Positions 62,185 through 64,000 of a DNA stretch of 64,000 nucleotides are shown here, one piece after another. The DNA lies in the NCBI GenBank assembly GCA_902768715.1, contig CACXMH010000004.1, positions 62,001 through 126,000 of the forward strand, read 5' to 3'. This DNA is from Fibrobacter succinogenes (GTDB lineage: Bacteria; Fibrobacterota; Fibrobacteria; Fibrobacterales; Fibrobacteraceae). The notes under the pieces are model-generated. The model made no database searches. It was given only the letters and a program-made list of their open reading frames with translations, and was not told the DNA's origin. The position numbers and the translations under genes were made by a program. Numbering within the stretch: position 1 is the first letter of the stretch; every line of letters begins with the position of its first letter.

Positions 62185-63075
62185 AGGCTCCGCAGGTGCA
62201 GACGCAGCAGGCGCGACGGGAGCAGCCACAGGTTCTGCAGGAGGTGGAGCCATCAACTGCCTTAAGGAATCCACCAGCAGGCTGTCCTTCTTGGGGAACA
62301 TGTTCTGGTAGATGACCGCCCGGCGCTTGGCCATGAACTGGCTTTCCCGCATGTTGGGATGGTGCTTGCCGGGGCTTGCCAACATGGCCGCCAGGTTGAT
62401 GGCCTGATCTACACTGAGCTTGCTGCAACTCTTCTTGTAATAGGTGGAGCAAGCCGCCTGGCATCCGAAAATATCCTTGCCCCACTGGGCGTAGTTCAGG
62501 TACAGTTCCAGAATGCGATCCTTCCCCAGCTCATGTTCCATCAAAAGCGCATAGGCCAGCTCCTTGAACTTCCGCTCCCAGGAGCGTTCCCCGCTAAGGA
62601 ACAGATTCTTTGCCAACTGTTGCGTAATGGTAGAACCACCAAACTTGGTCTTGCCGGACATCTTGTTTGCGTTCAGCGCCTCGGCGATGGCGTTCACGTC
62701 AAAGCCCGGGTGGAAATAGAAACCGGCGTCTTCGCTGGCAATCACCGCTTTCTGCAAATAAGGGCTGATTGAATCCAAAGGCACATAGGTATGCTTGATT
62801 TCTACCGCCGGATTGGAATCCACCAGGGCCTGCATGTAGCGGCTCATCTCGGGCTGGGTATCTTTCAGGGACTGAACGCCGTCGTATAAGTTATAGCCGT
62901 AAACAAAAGCCTTGTACAGGGCCACAGAGGCCACAATGCTGAACACCGCCGAATAGATGATGAGAATCAGGAGGACGCACCTCAACAAGAAGTTGAAGAA
63001 TCCGTAAATTCCTTTGAAAACCTTGAAAGCCAGGTTGCCCCTGATTTTCTCGATGATGTCCTTAATTTTTTTCAT
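62161..63075 (-). CDS. mtgA: Monofunctional biosynthetic peptidoglycan transglycosylase
   Basis: The protein polymerises lipid II into glycan strands. A cytoplasmic stretch is followed by one membrane span at about residues 25-55. The GT51 domain shows motif 1 with the catalytic Glu (AVIASEDAGFYFHPGFD), GGSTITQQLAKNLFLSGERSWERKFKELAYALLMEHELGKDRILELYLN (shown here only as the recognised GT51 run, motifs 2-4) and NLAAMLASPGKH. The C-terminal tail of about 30 residues is Ala/Pro/Glu-rich. There is no transpeptidase domain. The 3' end overlaps the GspE-like gene. Confidence 0.92.
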   Translation of the reverse strand: MKKIKDIIEKIRGNLAFKVFKGIYGFFNFLLRCVLLILIIYSAVFSIVASVALYKAFVYGYNLYDGVQSLKDTQPEMSRYMQALVDSNPAVEIKHTYVPLDSISPYLQKAVIASEDAGFYFHPGFDVNAIAEALNANKMSGKTKFGGSTITQQLAKNLFLSGERSWERKFKELAYALLMEHELGKDRILELYLNYAQWGKDIFGCQAACSTYYKKSCSKLSVDQAINLAAMLASPGKHHPNMRESQFMAKRRAVIYQNMFPKKDSLLVDSLRQLMAPPPAEPVAAPVAPAASAPAEPSVPENPE

Positions 63076-63104
63076 AAATCAACCGCACCAATATATAGCA
63101 TTTG

Positions 63105-64000
63105 TCAGTGCTTCCCGCCGAACCAGTCGTTCACGTCTTCGCCTTCCTTTATAGAAGAATCCAGGTGTTCCATACCCTCACCAAGCACGATAGTGCGGAT
63201 TCCTGCATTGCCGAACACTTCTTGCAGGTACTTGGTAGCCTCGCGACCGGCGTTATCCTTGTCCATACACAACACCACGTTCTTGTTCTTGAACAGGGGC
63301 AGCCATTCTACCTTGAAACTGCGCACGCCGGGAATCCCAACCGCATCAATTTTCTGATTCAAAAAGGTAAGTGTATCAACAACACCCTCGCAAAGGTAAA
63401 CCCAGCCCGGTTTCTCGTCCAGAACAGACATATTGTACGGGTAAGGCACCGTGCCCCGCAGGTTCATCTCTTTGGGGACTACAGAACTGTCCAATGCGCG
63501 AGACTGAAAATAAAAGGCTCTGCGCTGCGTGTCTAAGTAAGGGAAAATAAGCGGGTGTTTGTAAAACTTCAGATTACCCTTTTCGTTGAACAGGCCTACG
63601 TACTGCAAGACATCCATGCTATAGGTGTCTTTGAGGGCATTGTTCAGCTGGCCATAGTCCTTGATGGTCCTAAGAAGCATCTTGTCCCACACGGGCTTGA
63701 AAATACGTCGCCCCATAAGCCAGGCAGCGGCCTGGGTTCCATCTACCGGCGAAAGCATCTTCAAAAAATTCAGGATAATCTTTTTGCGTTCGTCTTCACT
63801 GACCAACTCCTCTGCCGGTGCCGATTCCGGCATGGGCATGGGTTCAGTAGCGTAGAGCTCCAGAGGCTCTTGCTCTGGCACTTGGTTTTTCGATGCAGTA
63901 TTTTTTCCTACCGAATAGGCCCTGTCAACAGGAGCCAAGAACGGGAATGTTTCCCGAAGGTAATTCAACGCCTCAACAAAGGAGCAGTTCTTGTATTTTT
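63105..64000 (-). CDS. DnaG-like primase, TOPRIM part (5' end outside window)
   Basis: The frame is open to the right edge, so the N-terminus is missing; a TTG at 63968 is in frame but is probably internal, since the sequence before it (KNCSFVEALNYLRETFPFL) looks like the end of a CHC2 zinc-finger domain. A Pro/Glu-rich linker follows. The TOPRIM motifs are YLCEGVVDTLTFL and VVLCMDKDNAGREA. The last residues, EDVNDWFGGKH, are typical of the end of a TOPRIM fold. The core is shorter than in the housekeeping DnaG at 33564-35429. It may belong to a mobile element or act as an accessory primase. Confidence 0.8.
   Translation of the reverse strand, partial: KYKNCSFVEALNYLRETFPFLAPVDRAYSVGKNTASKNQVPEQEPLELYATEPMPMPESAPAEELVSEDERKKIILNFLKMLSPVDGTQAAAWLMGRRIFKPVWDKMLLRTIKDYGQLNNALKDTYSMDVLQYVGLFNEKGNLKFYKHPLIFPYLDTQRRAFYFQSRALDSSVVPKEMNLRGTVPYPYNMSVLDEKPGWVYLCEGVVDTLTFLNQKIDAVGIPGVRSFKVEWLPLFKNKNVVLCMDKDNAGREATKYLQEVFGNAGIRTIVLGEGMEHLDSSIKEGEDVNDWFGGKH

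Overview
The window is a dense stretch of chromosome from a bacterium of the phylum Fibrobacterota, most likely the genus Fibrobacter. The taxonomic evidence is a lipoprotein with a FISUMP domain (TIGR02145, 38423-39367), a TIGR02147-family regulator (12064-12900), many small Ser- and Asp-rich lipoproteins, and TAnnTTTG elements just before start codons, like the promoters of the related Bacteroidetes. No prophage, insertion sequence, CRISPR array or rRNA was found. One tRNA (Gln, UUG) is present. Almost all the sequence is housekeeping gene, and most of the unusual features lie in protein tails, linkers and intergenic repeats.

Layout. 1-5 kb: a cut-off carbohydrate-binding lipoprotein, a Lys/Ala-rich basic protein, mnmG, and a lipoprotein joining two FKBP_N-like domains to a thioredoxin domain. 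5-14 kb: a membrane class III cyclase, proS, and the two agmatine-to-putrescine enzymes (aguB, aguA), separated by an opposite-strand block of Fic protein, two lipoproteins and a TIGR02147 regulator. 14-22 kb: an outer-membrane lipoprotein, RNase HI, an unknown gene, a PHP phosphoesterase, a beta-barrel protein, DNA ligase and an OmpA-like protein. 22-30 kb: sufB, fabF, fabV, a 44-residue membrane protein, a DUF2334 deacetylase-like protein, an acyl-CoA synthetase and an MFS transporter. 30-40 kb: hemL, two paralogous lipoproteins, hemB, dnaG-sufC-sufD, an AhbC/NirJ-type radical SAM protein and the FISUMP lipoprotein. 40-50 kb: rplY, tRNA-Gln, ispE, ftsK, a CHASE2 cyclase, and folK-dNK-panC. 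50-64 kb: rho, a DegT aminotransferase, dnaX-ybaB, a TolC/MFP/RND efflux operon, a lone GspE-like ATPase, a monofunctional transglycosylase and a second primase that runs off the right end.

Most notable. (1) RNase HI and DNA ligase, both enzymes of Okazaki-fragment maturation, end in long disordered tails whose last residues match sliding-clamp-binding motifs (QMSLPL and QLSLF). (2) Several genes end inside tandem 7-bp repeats that include the gene's own stop codon, which places stops in other frames downstream. (3) An intergenic repeat of the GTCATCCTGAG type sits in frame inside ligA, just before the catalytic lysine. (4) Rho has an AT-hook and a Gln/Asn-rich segment of low complexity. (5) dnaX has a run of ten A with stops directly after it in both other frames, as expected for gamma/tau production by slippage.

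Start codons were moved from the longest possible ORF where a Shine-Dalgarno sequence, a promoter element or family N-termini supported another choice; these cases are stated in the entries. Functional calls rest on recognised sequence motifs only; no database search was run.
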